From: Baylisascaris procyonis
Lineage: Eukaryota > Nematoda > Chromadorea > Rhabditida > Ascarididae
Length of the DNA: 64,000 bases
Direction: 5' to 3'
Assembly: GCA_037389465.1 (NCBI GenBank)
Contig: JAZARR010000205.1
Span: 124,001-188,000 of the forward strand
In this document: piece by piece, positions 24,124-37,700 of the stretch
Numbering within the stretch: position 1 is the stretch's first letter
Layout: each line of letters starts with the position of its first letter
Notes under the pieces: model-generated
Database searches by the model: none
What the model was told of the DNA's origin: nothing
The model's input: the letters and a program-made list of their open reading frames with translations, nothing else
Made by a program: the position numbers and the translations under genes

Positions 24124-27100
24124 GCACAAACGAATCAACGTTACAACGTCAATTAAAGGCAGTAATGAAAGCAATGCGTTTTGATAGAATGATTAGCGTT
24201 GATAACAATTGCAATGTACATTTCATATCACAATTCACTCATAAAAATTATACACAACATTAGAGAACGGTTGAGAAGAATTGCATTCACCAATGATCAT
24301 GATCATCAATAAAGCTCATGATTTCGATTATCGATTTTTGAAATTTCAACTATTGATTAAGTTTATGAAGATTTTTGCATACGTAAATATTTCTTGAATT
24401 GTTCGACAATAGTCGAAATCCATATTCAACGATGGCCGAATACAGGATGCGGATCTCTTATAGTTTCTCTTTCTTGAAAAGTGGCGACTTACGGCCGGCC
24501 TATCGCTAGAAATCACTATCATTACTTTATGCGATCCGCTATTTTAAAATATTTTGACAGTAATATTTCGTGATTGTTCATTAATTCATATTCCACCCGA
24601 ATTAGTCGACAAATTTTGATGTATACTATTACTTTACTATGGAAATTACTTTACTATTGCCTTCGTAAAGATCTCTGATGAACTGATTTAGATATTTCTG
24701 GCGATTTGATATTTTACAGGAAGTTTATTCAACGATGAAAAAATGTATATCTATGTGGATATTCCTCGAGAAGTGAATTGATAAACTTTCATGCAATAAA
24801 ATAAGGAAAACATTTCATTCGAGTTCTTCTAAAATGATAGGCTTGTAATTCACTTTTTTTTTTTCTTTCATCGTTTTCGCTTCATTTTTGACCACTTCTA
24901 GAAATTCCAGAAAATCTCTTCTATTTTCTCGTTCCCTGCTCCACGTCGATAGAGTTTAAATTCTATTTATATATACTACCTCCCCCTTCCTCCCTTCTCC
25001 CACTAGAAAACCGGTAAACAACGAATTTATATAGGTATCGCTTTTTTTAAATATATCATATCTTATTTCATAGAATGAATAAGAAAATTTTAATTACGGA
25101 AGCAATTTATTCAACTTATAAAAATAATATAAAAAATTTAGTTAAATTCCTTCCAACAAGCGATGCAAAATACTTCAATGTTCATATCATTACCTATAGA
25201 GAATGTTAAATTTAAAAAAAAAACATGTTCTACAAGTTAGTGTTAAGCTTTCTTTACTTAAAAGCACAGATTCAGCTTAATATATGGACAATAACATCAA
25301 AGGAATATTAAAAAAAAATAAAATAAAATAGGCTATAGATCACAAGAAAGGAAGACGTGAACGACACAGATTATCAAATGAGGGCCCCTTTAGCGTGCTA
25401 TCGGGAGCGTTACGACTGCCATATTGCATTGATAGTCGGGGTTTGTTTCGCATAGTCAAATATGACGTTCGCATACCTTACAAACAGCCGGCTGTCCATA
25501 AAATTGTGTTATCACTGTTGTTGTTTTTTGTGAAAGCATTGCTCGTGAGAGCTTCTCTAGCTTCTAGAAATGATGCTACCTATTTTTGTCTAAACGAAGC
25601 CATTAATATTCGCTGCATTACACCTGTCCAAATTTTTAGCATCGACGAGATGAAGTGCGAAAGCCTTATAGAGAGGAAGCAGAACATATGAGAGGATGGA
25701 TGTTTCATGAAGAGGACGGCAAACTAAACAACAACCTTATCAATGAGGCACTGTTCTAGGTTTAAAGATGATAGCATTAGTGATATATGCAGATTTGCAT
25801 AGATTTATATATGAACTTATCGAAAGGCTTTCTAATTTTAGCAATAATCGATAAGAATTGATTAACAAATTGTTATCACTTATCGATCACAAGTGAAATA
25901 TTATCAATAGATTCATTTATGGACATAATATCTCTAAAATTGCTCATAAAATTGTAGATATTTGTTCATCAAGGAGTTGATATACACCATCAATAAACAT
26001 AAAACGATCATTTTCTCATTGAAAATCAAAAATTTATACTTCATTCAACAACTATCATCAGATATTGAGTGGGAATATTGATAATTTTAGTTTATATGTT
26101 TTAATAAATCAAAATGTTATAATACGTTGTTTTTATGAGATTATTACTACACACTCAACTTCTTAAGTATAGAAAACTAATTAATTATATAAATATTTAT
26201 GATAAGATTTATCGATTTTCATCATAGAATACCAAAGGTACTCTACCGAATTCATTGCTAATAAAATATTGAAGATTAGCGTCTATAAGACAATATCTGA
26301 ACATTTTCAGCGCTCAACATAGCCCTTCAACTCCCTAAATATCAACAAAAAACGACCGGAATCTTAATTACACAATTATAGCTTCATACACCCATCGTTT
26401 ACAAACTACACATCAACACTGCGGCATACTACCCAAGATACAAGGAACGAAGGGATTAACGCCACCGAGCCGTAGGCACCGTGCGTGTGCAAAAACCCCG
26501 CCACTAACCATTGGGTAATCCCACCAATGAAACATCGTGATCTTCGAGCAGTCATGTGTTTAACATCTAATGTTAATCCCATATACTTCGGAATCGAGAA
26601 ATAAAATGTGATTATAGATACGGTATTCGACCGTACTCATCAAGAGGAGTCGAATGGAACCACAAAAGTGGTGAACAGGGATTTATATGATGGTGAAAAA
26701 TTTAATGGATATGACGGTCATTAAAAAAAAGGCATTTTTCTATGATCGTTATCATAAAACTTGATGGAGAAGCTTATTTACGACATAAGTAATAGGATGC
26801 GCTTAACGATTTCTATAAGCCGATATCAAAGTTATCAAAATTTGTGATAAAAGAATTTTTTTTTTTCTTCTTAAATTTCCCTATACTATCTTTTTTTTTA
26901 TCGAGAAATTCTACCCTCGTTATCTCTTATCGTAACCTTTTGTTGGATCGTCGAAGATATGCCGATCTCTTTTGATGTTTTGTTTTTTACATACCTTGAA
27001 CTGTTATCGAAATCTTCATAATTTCCAGGCGGAATCTGCGGAATAAATAGTTTCCTTCATAGTTTACATTCTCGAGTTACTCCGCATTTGATATAAACTT

Positions 27101-28710
27101 CACGCTAAAAAATCGTTAACACTCAAATATTTCAATATTTATGACCCATCTTGAATAAATTAATTTCGGAAACATCACCAACTTATTCATAGAACTACTG
27201 CATGAAGTAATTTTGCTTATTCTTCATTTTTCTTTTTTTCATTACCATATTTACATATCCATATATGTTTCCTCTTTTATTTCCTCCTTGTTTGCATATA
27301 TTTATGGTTTTTCTTTTTTTTTAATTACTACGTAAATAAGATAAAATCCATAATTTCTAAATTATCTTTTTTTTCAAAATTTCGTTAATATTTCCCGTTG
27401 AAACGTCGTTGATCTTATTTTTTCTATCACAAGTGAAATAGTATTAGCAAAGCGACAATATAAACTTCCCTTTATTCATCGAATAACGTCTGCCTCACCT
27501 ATACATCTACTCATTGAATCCTCCCGCATATATCCCTATCACCTATCGGATCGTCGATGATTACAGCAATCTTCCATCAGCAAATTTTTAAACATCTATT
27601 TCCTGTATTTTCCCTTTGTTGCTCGTGATCCTTCAAATCTCTTCATCAACAACAGCTTCATAGCTCATACATATGGCGATGCGTTCAAAGGATGGATTTC
27701 CTTAGGATCAATGTTACAAAAAGTTTACTTATGTTCTAATTTTTATCTATAATAGTCGGGTTATTTTGTTGGTATCGAATTGTAAATGATTTCCCCATTC
27801 ATAGTATGTTGTGTCTATTGTATATTAAAACTATATCGAAACCATAGCGTGCGGAACTTTCATATGCTCTCAAAATTAGCGTTAATAATATAGCTTTTTT
27901 CCCCTCGGGTAACGCGTAATTCCCAATTTTTTTATTTTCCACATCAATCTGAACATATTTGAGATTATTCTAGTAAGAAGCTAAAAAAAAATCTACAAGA
28001 GATGTGTAAATTTTGAATTCACAAAAGGGTCTATGAATTTTCACACTATCCGTAAATCAATTGCACACACACTTCATAAATCGTTGTGATTCTTGAAGTG
28101 ATATCAATTATTGAGTAATTAAAATTTTAATAATAAGGGAAAAAACCAAAGGAAATAAATAAATCGAGGAAAAAAAACTATATCATAAGATTTTTTGATG
28201 AAAAAAAAAATTTGTTCTATCAATACGACGAGGGAAAAATTCATTTATTCTTCCCGGAGGGTAATGGATTCTTTAGAATCCGCAGATTTACTCATTCATA
28301 TTACAATCCTCTTATCATCCAACGACATTCGGCAGTCTTTATGTGCTGCCACGTTTTTTTTCGCCTTTTTTTTTGCATGTTATGGTTTCGGATTTTCCTC
28401 AAAGTCGCAATCGTTAGTATTTATGTAAATATGCATCTTTTATCAACTAATATAGTTTATCAGCAATTCAACTAACTTTGATTTTCTCTAACTTTTCAAA
28501 AAAAAAATCCATCTATTTATATCGGAGCTCATTTATCGTAGGTGATCCCATATGGAGCTTTTATGTATCGCTTGATCGGAGCCAATCTCATCTCTCATCT
28601 TTACCTATGAAAAATTTGCATACGCTTATGTAAATATTTAGCAACTTAATTGATATATGCTTAACGGATTGTTTATTTATTTGATTGATCATTTGATATA
28701 ATTATTTTTG
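23975..28710. other. Divergent intergenic region
   Basis: Separates the minus-strand gene at 17193-23907 from the THAP gene and should hold both promoters. It contains a TA array, a GC-richer 300-bp patch at 25380-25690 with an open frame of doubtful meaning, and a 71-nt potential hairpin at 26452-26522. Confidence 0.6.
24042..24122. repeat. (TA)n microsatellite
   Basis: About 80 bp of alternating TA, about 70 bp upstream of the candidate 5' leader of the minus-strand gene at 17193-23907, so it may sit in that gene's promoter region. Confidence 0.95.
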
Positions 28711-28787
28711 TTGTTTTTTTTTTAGTTATTGCTGAGTTGAATTAATTTTTAAAAACATCTTTCAATGTTTGAAGGTAAGGATTATTG
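28711..28787 (+). promoter_or_regulatory. Acceptor plus short leader of the THAP gene (possible trans-splice site)
   Basis: A run of T ends in TTTTTTTTTTAG at 28725, 62 nt before the ATG at 28788. The leader has stops in the ATG frame (TAA at 28776). This fits spliced-leader addition or a non-coding first exon. Confidence 0.4.
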
Positions 28788-31700
28788 ATGGAAGAGGAGA
28801 ATCCACTCGCGATAATGCGTCGTGTGAAGACCGAAATATGTCATGGTGGTATATTACGTACAAATCCTGTAGTGATCGTCGATGATCAACTACCAAGTGT
28901 ATGTAGCATTGATCGAGGTGATGATGATGACTTCTACGAGGAAATGGACGAAGATGATGATAATGATTTAATGCAAAATGATAGATTCGATACTACGCTG
29001 AAGACTTCCGGTATGTTATATTTCCTCGTTTTTTAATTTATACGTCTTTTAATATCAAAATCACATCAACGCAAAGTTCTTGAACTTGAGCATGATGACC
29101 TCTTACATGACCTCTGAACACATTAAAGATTGCTTCAAATTTATAAAAAATTTTTAAGCGTTTATTCCAAAAAAAAATTAAACATTTAAAAGCAGTCTAT
29201 GTTATTGTGAAATTAATTTTGTTAAAAATACGCTTATATAAGTGTAATTGTTAAAATGCTCTTCATTATGCAATTTATCGACTCTTAAAGTATGTAAATT
29301 TGAGGTGAAGGCCACAATGTGGATACAAGACCCGGACCCGGCGTCATACCATTGGCAACGCAAATACAATCACGTCCACGTTGCACTGTTTGCCGCAGAT
29401 TTCAAGACGGTTGTGTGCGATTATTTCGTTGGCCACGTGATCTAAAGGTGCGCAGGAAATGGTCTGTTCCTATTCGCTTTCTTCTAATCTTTGATTGTTT
29501 TTTTTTAGCCAGTCATTCCTTCTCCTTCACCAAACTTGAGATGAGGCCTACTTTCATTTTATTTCTAAGTCACGATACAGTAGTTCTTTGTTTACACGCC
29601 CCGGGCTTTTGCGTTTATACCTCTCAAAAATTTACATGTGTTTTTAACGTAGAGCTTAAAAAAGCTCATTCTGTACTTATATAATATGTGGATTCATAGA
29701 TATAGAAGGCCATTTTATGTATGTAGTAGATTTGCGACTTAAGTCTACTTTATTGGGAATATCGAGTTAAAAACGTTGTTCACCTCCGTGACGCTAGCTT
29801 CGTACGCTTCATCCGCCACCAATCGTCAGGGTCATTGCTTGTTGGCTTCGTCAAGGGGGACAAGAGGAAGGAATGAAAAAGAAGATCACATCTCGCCAAT
29901 AAACTATCTTATTACTAAAATATGGCCTTTTTAAACTATTCGTTTCAAGCTTGATCTAATAAATCAGCATAATATCGGCAGCAAAAAGCCAATGCGATCT
30001 TATTTCTGAAAATATGCCCATAGCCAATTACCGTAAAAAAGATTACGAAGTTATGTCAATTTTTTTTTCTTATGAAATTAATCGTTTATTGCAATTCGAT
30101 ATGTGATATTACTCGTTTATAAAGCGATATATAAAAACTTATAATTTTAATTAAAGTGAATAGAATTTTCTATTATAAATATCATAAATAGATGAGTATT
30201 TCAGGTGTGCATTTTTTGGTTTAGATGAGAATGAAGTGGCATTAAATCTCGACAACAGTTATATCTGCTCGTGGCATTTTGATCCCGATCAATTCCTCTA
30301 TTCAGATCAAAAAGTTTATTGGGCGCCTGATGTATGTCCACGTCATAAGGTGACACTTATTAGAAATTTTTTTGTATTGTTATTATTATTTTTTTTTTTT
30401 GTTATATTTATATAATCGAAGTCAGCAAAGTTGTTATCATTTAGGTCCATTGCGATGCTAAATATTGTCAGTTTTTGATCTACATGATTTGATATTGCAT
30501 CGTTGTTAAATTGTGCTAGATGATCTGCGGTAGAAAGTCTCTCCGATGCTCCGATAGCTATGATTCGACCAGAATCTAAGTTTTTTAGAATTAATGTAAA
30601 TTAATAAAATCTATAATTCATCGTGGTATTTTCAGTCGATCTGGAGCTGTCTCCAGAGCCCTCTTAAGATGGATATGACGTATCAAACTCCATGAATTTA
30701 AAGCCATCGCTTCGGCTCTGAGCGCCGTGGTTCTAACTTTATTTCAGGTCGAGAATTGTTTAGTAAGTCTAAAAGCTGTCAACACAGAGGCGGAGCATTT
30801 CGATAATATTAGTGAAGTGGAACAATTGATTTGGCTATTCGATACTATAGATTTGGCTTGATTCGATGCAGTAATATGTTGAATGTCGATAAATTTAGAT
30901 GGCTGGTCGAATCGTTACAATCGATCATCTCAATAGTTAATTGTCCACAAATATATGCAAAAAAAGGGTATTTTCAGATCAGAAGGCCAGCCAATTTTGA
31001 GCCATTCCCATGGGAATTAGCCGCTAATACGACAAATTCATCAAGTGGTCTAGTGAATGTGGATAATAAGTCGAATCAACGGAAACGACCCAAACTTCCA
31101 CCGCCGAAGGCAACCGAAATAGTCTTCAGACAAAGCAAATATCGCATTACGGTAAGACTATAGACTGCATCTGTTGCGTTTTCTGGATGGGAATGATGAT
31201 CACAGGCAACTAAAAAGCACAATTATAGTAATCGTAATAAATCAGTTGTTCGGAAGAATATTCCTGCATCGTTATTCGGCCTTTCATGGCAATCCATTGT
31301 TTGTGCATGAATCGTCTACGTTTTATTTTCACCCTGATCGTATATGATATTCACTGGCCATCATTCACTACGCCCCGAGGTTTAGTTTAATGAGTTGTTA
31401 CCTCATCTATTTCAATTCTGCAGGGATTATCTAAGTGCATTCCTTCTAGGGATCATGAAAGCGATTATGATTGATAGTTTTTAGCAAAGTGCTATTGAGT
31501 GGATTCTTATAGCCTAACTTTGAAAAGAGCCCTTCGGATATATGCTTGACCTAAGTTTTTTTGGAGGTATCTTATTAGGAAGGAAAGGGAAGATTTGTGG
31601 GGGTTTCATTCGATGCTGTTCGATTCGGAAAGCTCTCAATATGAAAGTTTACTGTCGTATAATAATATGTTTGAGGGAAATTAAAGAATTTTTTATTGTT

Positions 31701-34700
31701 TCATAGCAGTGAAGTGCACTCATTTTTAGCGTTCCTGGATATGTATAGATTGCAATTAATTTAAGGGTAAAACAAGGCATCCAGTGGCCGTTTTGCGACT
31801 ACCGAATGATCCTTTATTTTGCTATGAATTTTCATACAATAGGACTTCGCATATCGATGGTACAAAGTTCTATGCATGTCTACAATGTCGTAAAGCAAAA
31901 GCAGAAAGTGAGTTTGTTTTTATATATTTTAGAGTTCTTAATATCGACATCTTTTAATCTTGAAGGAGAAGGGAGGCGAGGGCTGGAGTGGAAAGGAGTA
32001 GATTAACAGCTTGAAACGGCAATGAAAATTTATAAAGCTGAATTTTTCCATGAACGAAAACGCAGTGAATATATCTTGCAATATTCGGGGATTTTTTAGC
32101 AATAGTGAAATATTGTAATCGTCAATAAAATTTAGAATCGATTATAATGCCAAAATCACAAACACCATCTCTAATAGGAAGAATATCATGCACTGACCTC
32201 AGAAAACATTCATACCGATAGTTGATATTGAAGCAAACGGCATTTTTTTTTTTTTATTTCGACCATTTGGCGAATGCATCAAGTCACTATGCAGAACATG
32301 GAAGTCGTAGACCCGATTATGCAATGAACTTTTGAGATCGGTGTGGATTATAAGAAGAAGCTGTGTCATATCTAAACGCAATATTATTCTAATTCTTTTT
32401 TTAAAGTATTGCTTCATAATTCTCAATCATAAATCTGTTGTCTTTATTTTCTAGCGCGTATAAAAGATTATATACGAACAATACACTTGGATGGGAATCG
32501 ATTGTTGAGTCGTGGAGATCCCTTCTCGGGACATCATTTCGCATGTAAACCGATCTTCGATGCACCACATAACGACGATGATAACACTTCTAATGATCCG
32601 TATGTGTTGCAATTTTTATGTTTTATTACGCGTATTACGAATTCCTTTATGTATAAATGGATTATTTGGTCGCTCATTGTAAATGGCCAGGATGTATGGC
32701 GCTATCGAATTCGTTACCTCCTTTGTTTATATCTTTAATTCTATTGATGGTCGGTCCATTCACATTCAGAAATCCTCGGCTGTTGGTCGTGAAATACATG
32801 CGCGGGATTACTTAGCGTTTCTTGGTTACTGTTTATTTGAAAGCCACATATTGAGACGGATGTTTAAACCATGCTGACGGTTCAGCAGCTGTTGAATTAT
32901 GTAATTGTAATAGAGGAAGGTTGAGTTATTACCTGCATTATAACTCATATTTCGCGAATCACTTGCTGCAACATAGCACAACGATTTTTTTATCATTGTT
33001 TCGAATACATTCTCCCAGAAAGACTCGTCGGTATTTAACTTAAAGAATGGTTTGTAAATCATATTATCGTGCAGCCAAACATGGTTTACTGATAGGCTGT
33101 CGATTTATTATGCTTATAGCTATCCTAGGTTTAAAAATTGCCTAGATCTTTCGTCTTCGAGGTTGAATTTAAGAAACGCTAAATCAGTATGATATAAGCA
33201 GCTTGAATTGGGCATTCGATTTTCCACCTTCTACTGCACAAATGATGCGTGATAATTGAAATTTTTGCACGCCCTCATTTCTATAACTCATGTTCTATAC
33301 GTTAAAACATTTTTATAACTTATATTCTATATAGGTTTGGGTTATTCCATCATTAAAAATTACATAAAGCTTTCTTCAGAAATGCTCTAACCATATTTGT
33401 TCAGTTTTCGCGGCGAATTCTCTTCGCTTTGCTCAATACTTTTGTTGTTTCTTATTTATTCCTTTTTTTTTCTTTTGTTTTTATAGGTTGCATTTGCTGT
33501 GATCTCTAATACGGGAATTGGGAAGGGAGGTAGGTCACTATCTGCAATAGTCGGTGAAGTAATTTAATAAACTTTTTTTGAGTGAGATCTAGGTAATAAT
33601 AGGGTCGCAGACTTTAATTGCTAAGCGTTTTATGGATTTGATGGTGTTCATCGTCATAAATGCTGAATTGCAATAGTTTGCAGCCGAGCAAGTGAAACTC
33701 GTCGTGAGCATTCGTTATCGATGGCATCGTCATCGATATCGAGGCAAAGGATAGCAGGGACGGTGAACTGCAATGAGCCACCACAGCTGTCACCGATGCG
33801 GCCATTGGTCGAACATACTTTGGAAGGTGATTCCGGTCACATTCCCCATCGGCAAAGGTTTCTTTTCAATCTTTTATAGAATAAAAGAGAAAAATGTTCT
33901 TCATTTTGAACTAACATTGCGTAGAGGGGATTGATCTGGATGATTTGTGAACGTCATAGAAGTGTCTGTGTATGTCTGTGCGTTGGAGCCAACGATATTA
34001 TCAGTAGTTCCAATAGTGTATGTGAGTAATAAGATGAGAAACGCTAAAGGGGCGCGATCTTTTTCCTTAATGGATTTATTTTTTTTGCCACCTTAGATCA
34101 AACTTCGGAGAAAATTCTGTGAAGTTTTCCTCAAGACAAAGTTTTGCTCGATATTTGCGATTTTTTTTTGCGTTTAAAACTGTGATTTTTTGGGAGAGAG
34201 AGAGAGGGAGGGAGGGAGAGAAACGAGAATGCGTAATTTCTTCATAACTTTTTTTTGTTTTTTCTCTATGCAGTTGTAGAACGTAGCATGTTTTTGACAG
34301 ATTTTATTTGCTCTTTAAGCATTTATGTTGAGTGTTTAGAATGTGTGCTGAAAGGCCTTTGAATGTTCGAGACGTTGATGAGGAGCAATTTTTCGTTCTT
34401 CATTCAAGTACGTTCATTTTTTTATTTCTTTTTTTCCCGGTTTTATTATCTTAAGGTGTTTCCAGAATGATGTGGACCATCTGAAAAATATATTCCCAGC
34501 CTTGGTGGCCTTTAATCAACAAAATTGTAGTCCATGAATGAAGTGATAGAAGATTAGAAAAAATGCTTACATATATTAGCAGAATTCATTCTTTGTCAGA
34601 ATCCTAGTAAAAGTAATTATGGAAATCTAATCGAAGCTCATTTATTGGGATCAATGTTTGCCACAGATTCGTCCGTCGTCGTCCGATAGCGGATCTCAAT

Positions 34701-37700
34701 TCATTCGGCCATTAAAATTATCTATGCCCATAAATCAGAATTAGTTTTTTTGAGTAATGTAGTTGTTCCATATTTAAGCGATTTTTTTTGAGACGAATAA
34801 GGATTGGTCATTTGATGTATATTATACCTATCTAATTTTGTGACTCTTTCTATGGGAATTCCCAAGGTTTGCCCATAAAGAGATATGGAGATGGTTCCCT
34901 TATGGGGAATTTCACTAATAGTTTGTTCACTTATAATATAGGTGTATTATTGCGCATAATTTAATATTTGATAGCAATTTATAGAAATGCATTGTTTATT
35001 TAGACTAATGATAGAAGCGCATATCGTTTCATATTAATTTCGTTGGCTAATTTTTCCAGCATATTTATGAGACCAATTTAAGGATTACCATGTTTTGAAG
35101 GACGCTCGAAAGTCGATGCATCATCGTCGGAATGTGTAGTTGAGGTTTGTTGCTTGCAATTTTGATGGTATTTTCAAGATTAGATACACTTAAGAGGGAG
35201 ATTATTGTGAGATAATTTGGTTGTACTTATAAAATATTGTAATTTTTGAGCTATTTCAATGAGTGCCAAAATTTTTCTGTAGTTAAAGAGACATATTGTT
35301 TAGGGGGTATTCATAAGTTTACGTTTCCTCATCTAAACAGATGTAGAATTTTTTCATTTTCTTTTAATTTTACACTGTTTATTATAGGTTATCTCGTTTT
35401 CTTATGAACGAAAAATGATATTACTAAGGATGGCGTTGAGATGATTAAACAAACATAAACGCTTAAATTGCAACTGAATAATATTGAGATTTCTTTTTTT
35501 TTTTTTTTTCAAAAATAAAATGCAGTAATGAGCTACCATTGAATCGGATGGACTCTACTGCAAAAGCTCATTGGCATAGCTAATTGCAATTTGACTAGTT
35601 GATTGCTTATCGTTTAAAAAATGTTTAAATAAAATATATAGGTTTGGTGTTTTTGCAAGGAGAAATGAGAGGTGTGCAAATGAGTTTAATGTGAAGTCAG
35701 AGTGCTGAATTGCTCATCGTTTCATATTTTCTTGAGCTCTTTGAAATATAAAATAAAACTATGCACTCGACAATGAATACTGACTGAATTTTATGTTGAT
35801 ATTTATCAGTTTTGATTTCAAATGACTTTGTTCCCTTAGGGGACGTTTTCGACTTTTTGGGAGTCACTGTTTTGAAATATGCTTGCAATTTGGTTCTTGA
35901 ACAAGTATTTATTCATAGGTACTTGATGGTTCAACATCGTCTATCAAAGAGAGAGAAGGAAGCGAACAATATACATTGCATCGAGAGAATCGTTCTAATG
36001 GTTTCGCTGAAAATTTTCAACAAGCATTTAATAAGGTTGATTTTATGAACAAGAATGTTCGACTGAGAATGAAAAATGAAGTGGTTTTTTTTTTGAAGAC
36101 GATAGGATATTATTGATTTTCAAATATGAGCATGAGAGATTTCAGTTCTTCTCCCACGATGAATATTTTTCAGTTGTTTCTAATTTATGTTCATATTAAT
36201 ATATGAGAAGGTGGAGGTATGGTGCAATTTTTTTTTTTTTGTGAATGAAAATTTCGAGTTTCGGGGATTTGTTTTGGAATTTTGACCAGTCAATTTATAT
36301 TTACGAGAAAATTAAATTCAATAATCGAATTAGTGGGAGATTGGATCCCTGTTCTTAGAGACATTGATTCACATCTTGCATGCGAATAAAATTTGCTCAT
36401 TAGATTTTGGGCAGATTCATTTCAAAAGTAGATGGATTACAACATTCTTCAACCGAAAGATGATGAGTTAGAGCATTCTTCGAGCAGAACTTGATGGATT
36501 AGAGGATTTCCGGACCGGAAAAGGATAAATTAGACCATTCTTCGATCGGGAAATGTTTGATATGGCTTGTCGATGGGTTTCCGTTACGAAACGATAGAAA
36601 TCTTGCAGCGTTCACGGTTGAGGAGTACGAGGTCAAGTACAATGGGAGTTATACGATCACCTTACAGATATCTATTGAAACGTCGCACATTTAATACGGT
36701 ATGATTTATGCTGGTTAAATTTTTTTTTCATATTTATTTACCATTTAGATTTTCTTTTTCAGTAAATTTTTTTTAAAATTCCATAGCAAAACTTAATGCA
36801 AATTCGATAAAAATTATCTGGAATTTTATATTATAGTGATGTTGATAACTCGTAGAAAATCTTTCCATATTTTTATTTACTTTTCCATGAAAATTCATGA
36901 AAAGTCTCTTCACGATCCTTCAGCAGAACCTGTAACGATTCATATTCATAAGGTCACTCTTTTGGCAGCGCTAATTGAATCTTTATTTTTATGAAACAGC
37001 GCATGTTTTATCGTTTACAGGGGACCACCTCAATAAATAAACGGCCAAGCGTTATTTGTGCTCTTGAACGCACGTGACACGTGATCAGCGTGATATCCAC
37101 GTGATATGTGCGTGATATACGTGATACATGCTCTTTGCTGTTGCATATTAAATCTTTTGTAGACTGGAAGCATGCTTAAAGCACGATGCTATATTTGCCT
37201 TCGAATGCTTCGCGATGCAGCGCAGTTGGCGTCTCATTTGAGTCGTCACATCCGTGAGGCGCCCATATGTAGGCAATGTGGCCAACGATGCGATGCAGAT
37301 GCAGCTTTCGATAATAGAGTGTGGCGCATATGTCACAGGTGTATGAATAACTCAACGAAGGAGTCCTCAATGATGATCACCGATTTATTGACGGTGGTAA
37401 CAGACAACGTTGAGGTCCATTTCATATCCACTATTTTTTAATTTGACCAATGAAAACTGGTCATTAAAGTTTTGGATTTGAACGTTTTCGCAGTTATAAA
37501 ACACTGCGATCGGAAACCTCTTCTTAGTCGATAAAATATAATGAAAACATTCTAATTAGCAAGATTTGCTGAGATACTGGTTTGATATCGAGATCACTGA
37601 GGTTAGAAGGAGGAGAGAGGATCGAGCCTGTAACGTTTCAATTGTATATAGCCTCGTGCAAAGATTTTAAGGAAAGTGCATATGTTTGATGTCTAGATGT

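Noticed and set aside
25395..25691. 98-residue open frame as a gene
   Set aside because: Begins with TTG rather than ATG, lacks splice sites or recognisable motifs, and the opposite strand is also partly open; GC-richer composition alone is not enough.
26452..26522. Functional tRNA-Cys (GCA)
   Set aside because: Acceptor stem pairs, but the anticodon stem and the T-arm/box B do not fit; kept only as a hairpin observation.
26510..26530. ATTACCCAA core on the minus strand, as in the nematode SL1 spliced leader
   Set aside because: The bases either side differ from SL1, there is no GT donor at the right distance and no SL-RNA fold or Sm site at proper spacing; a 9-bp match is expected by chance.
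34195..34225. GA-rich purine tract as a regulatory element
   Set aside because: Simple GAGA/GGGA microsatellite inside a THAP-gene intron with no further support.
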